Positions 14,227 to 14,279 of a DNA stretch of 14,279 nt are shown here, piece by piece. Below the pieces are notes generated by a model. The model had not been told where the DNA came from. It was given only the letters and a program-made list of their open reading frames with translations, and ran no database searches. The first letter of the stretch is position 1; every line of letters starts with the position of its first letter. The position numbers and the translations under genes are program-made. Source of the stretch: Chloroflexota bacterium (lineage in GTDB: Bacteria > Chloroflexota > Dehalococcoidia > Bin125); the NCBI GenBank assembly GCA_026707335.1, contig JAPOXB010000046.1, positions 1 to 14,279 of the forward strand, given 5' to 3'.

Positions 14227-14279
14227 CCCGGCGCTTGTCCGGCCCGGCCCGGAGCGGGACAATCGGAGGCGTGACCACA

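Noticed and set aside
14003..14278. A 91-codon minus-strand reading frame at the right edge
   Set aside because: It overlaps the protease start and the retropepsin remnant in another frame, and has no start signal or conserved sequence.
14271..14279. GTG after GGAGG as a possible start of a plus-strand gene
   Set aside because: Only three codons are visible and the ribosome-site spacing is too short to support a call.

Overview
This is a very GC-rich bacterial chromosome segment. Several features fit Chloroflexota or a related deep Gram-positive-like lineage: a short CBS-less GuaB3-type IMP dehydrogenase, a methionyl-tRNA synthetase with an archaeal-looking KxSTS loop, a Tat lipoprotein signal, a Bacillus-type SOS-box-like dyad, and small stand-alone retropepsin-like proteases. 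The phylum is an inference. There is no rRNA, tRNA, CRISPR array, transposase or integrase in the window.

Layout. At the left edge is the start of a Tat-exported, probably lipid-anchored protein (minus), preceded by guaB3 (minus). A 379-bp GC-rich divergent intergenic region follows, then rsmI (plus). Between rsmI and metG lies an insert of about 4.6 kb. It holds a minus-strand set (secreted HNH nuclease, small companion protein, retropepsin-like protease) and, divergently, a large HelD-like helicase with an inserted nuclease-like segment and C-terminal zinc ribbons. metG and tatD follow (plus). rsmI, metG and tatD are close neighbours in many Gram-positive genomes, so the helicase/nuclease/protease block looks inserted into a housekeeping cluster.

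Right of tatD everything is minus-strand: a second companion + retropepsin pair, a decayed duplicate of the tatD 3' end, a small cysteine-rich protein, and a 905-residue secreted trypsin-like protease carrying six copies of a repeat of about 105 residues. At the right edge is a third, broken retropepsin copy with a large internal deletion, a lost start codon and an in-frame stop.

The most interesting theme is the two-gene module 'small H-x-G-x-[VF]-V-A protein + single-domain clan AA aspartic protease'. Two intact, sequence-divergent copies both use a 4-nt GTGA stop/start overlap, and a third copy is decaying. Both intact copies lie downstream, on the same strand, of a gene for a secreted hydrolase (HNH nuclease or serine protease). 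The second copy is bracketed by a duplicated tatD 3' end. The function of the module is unknown. A putative promoter for the nuclease-led set contains a LexA-box-like palindrome between its -35 and -10 elements.
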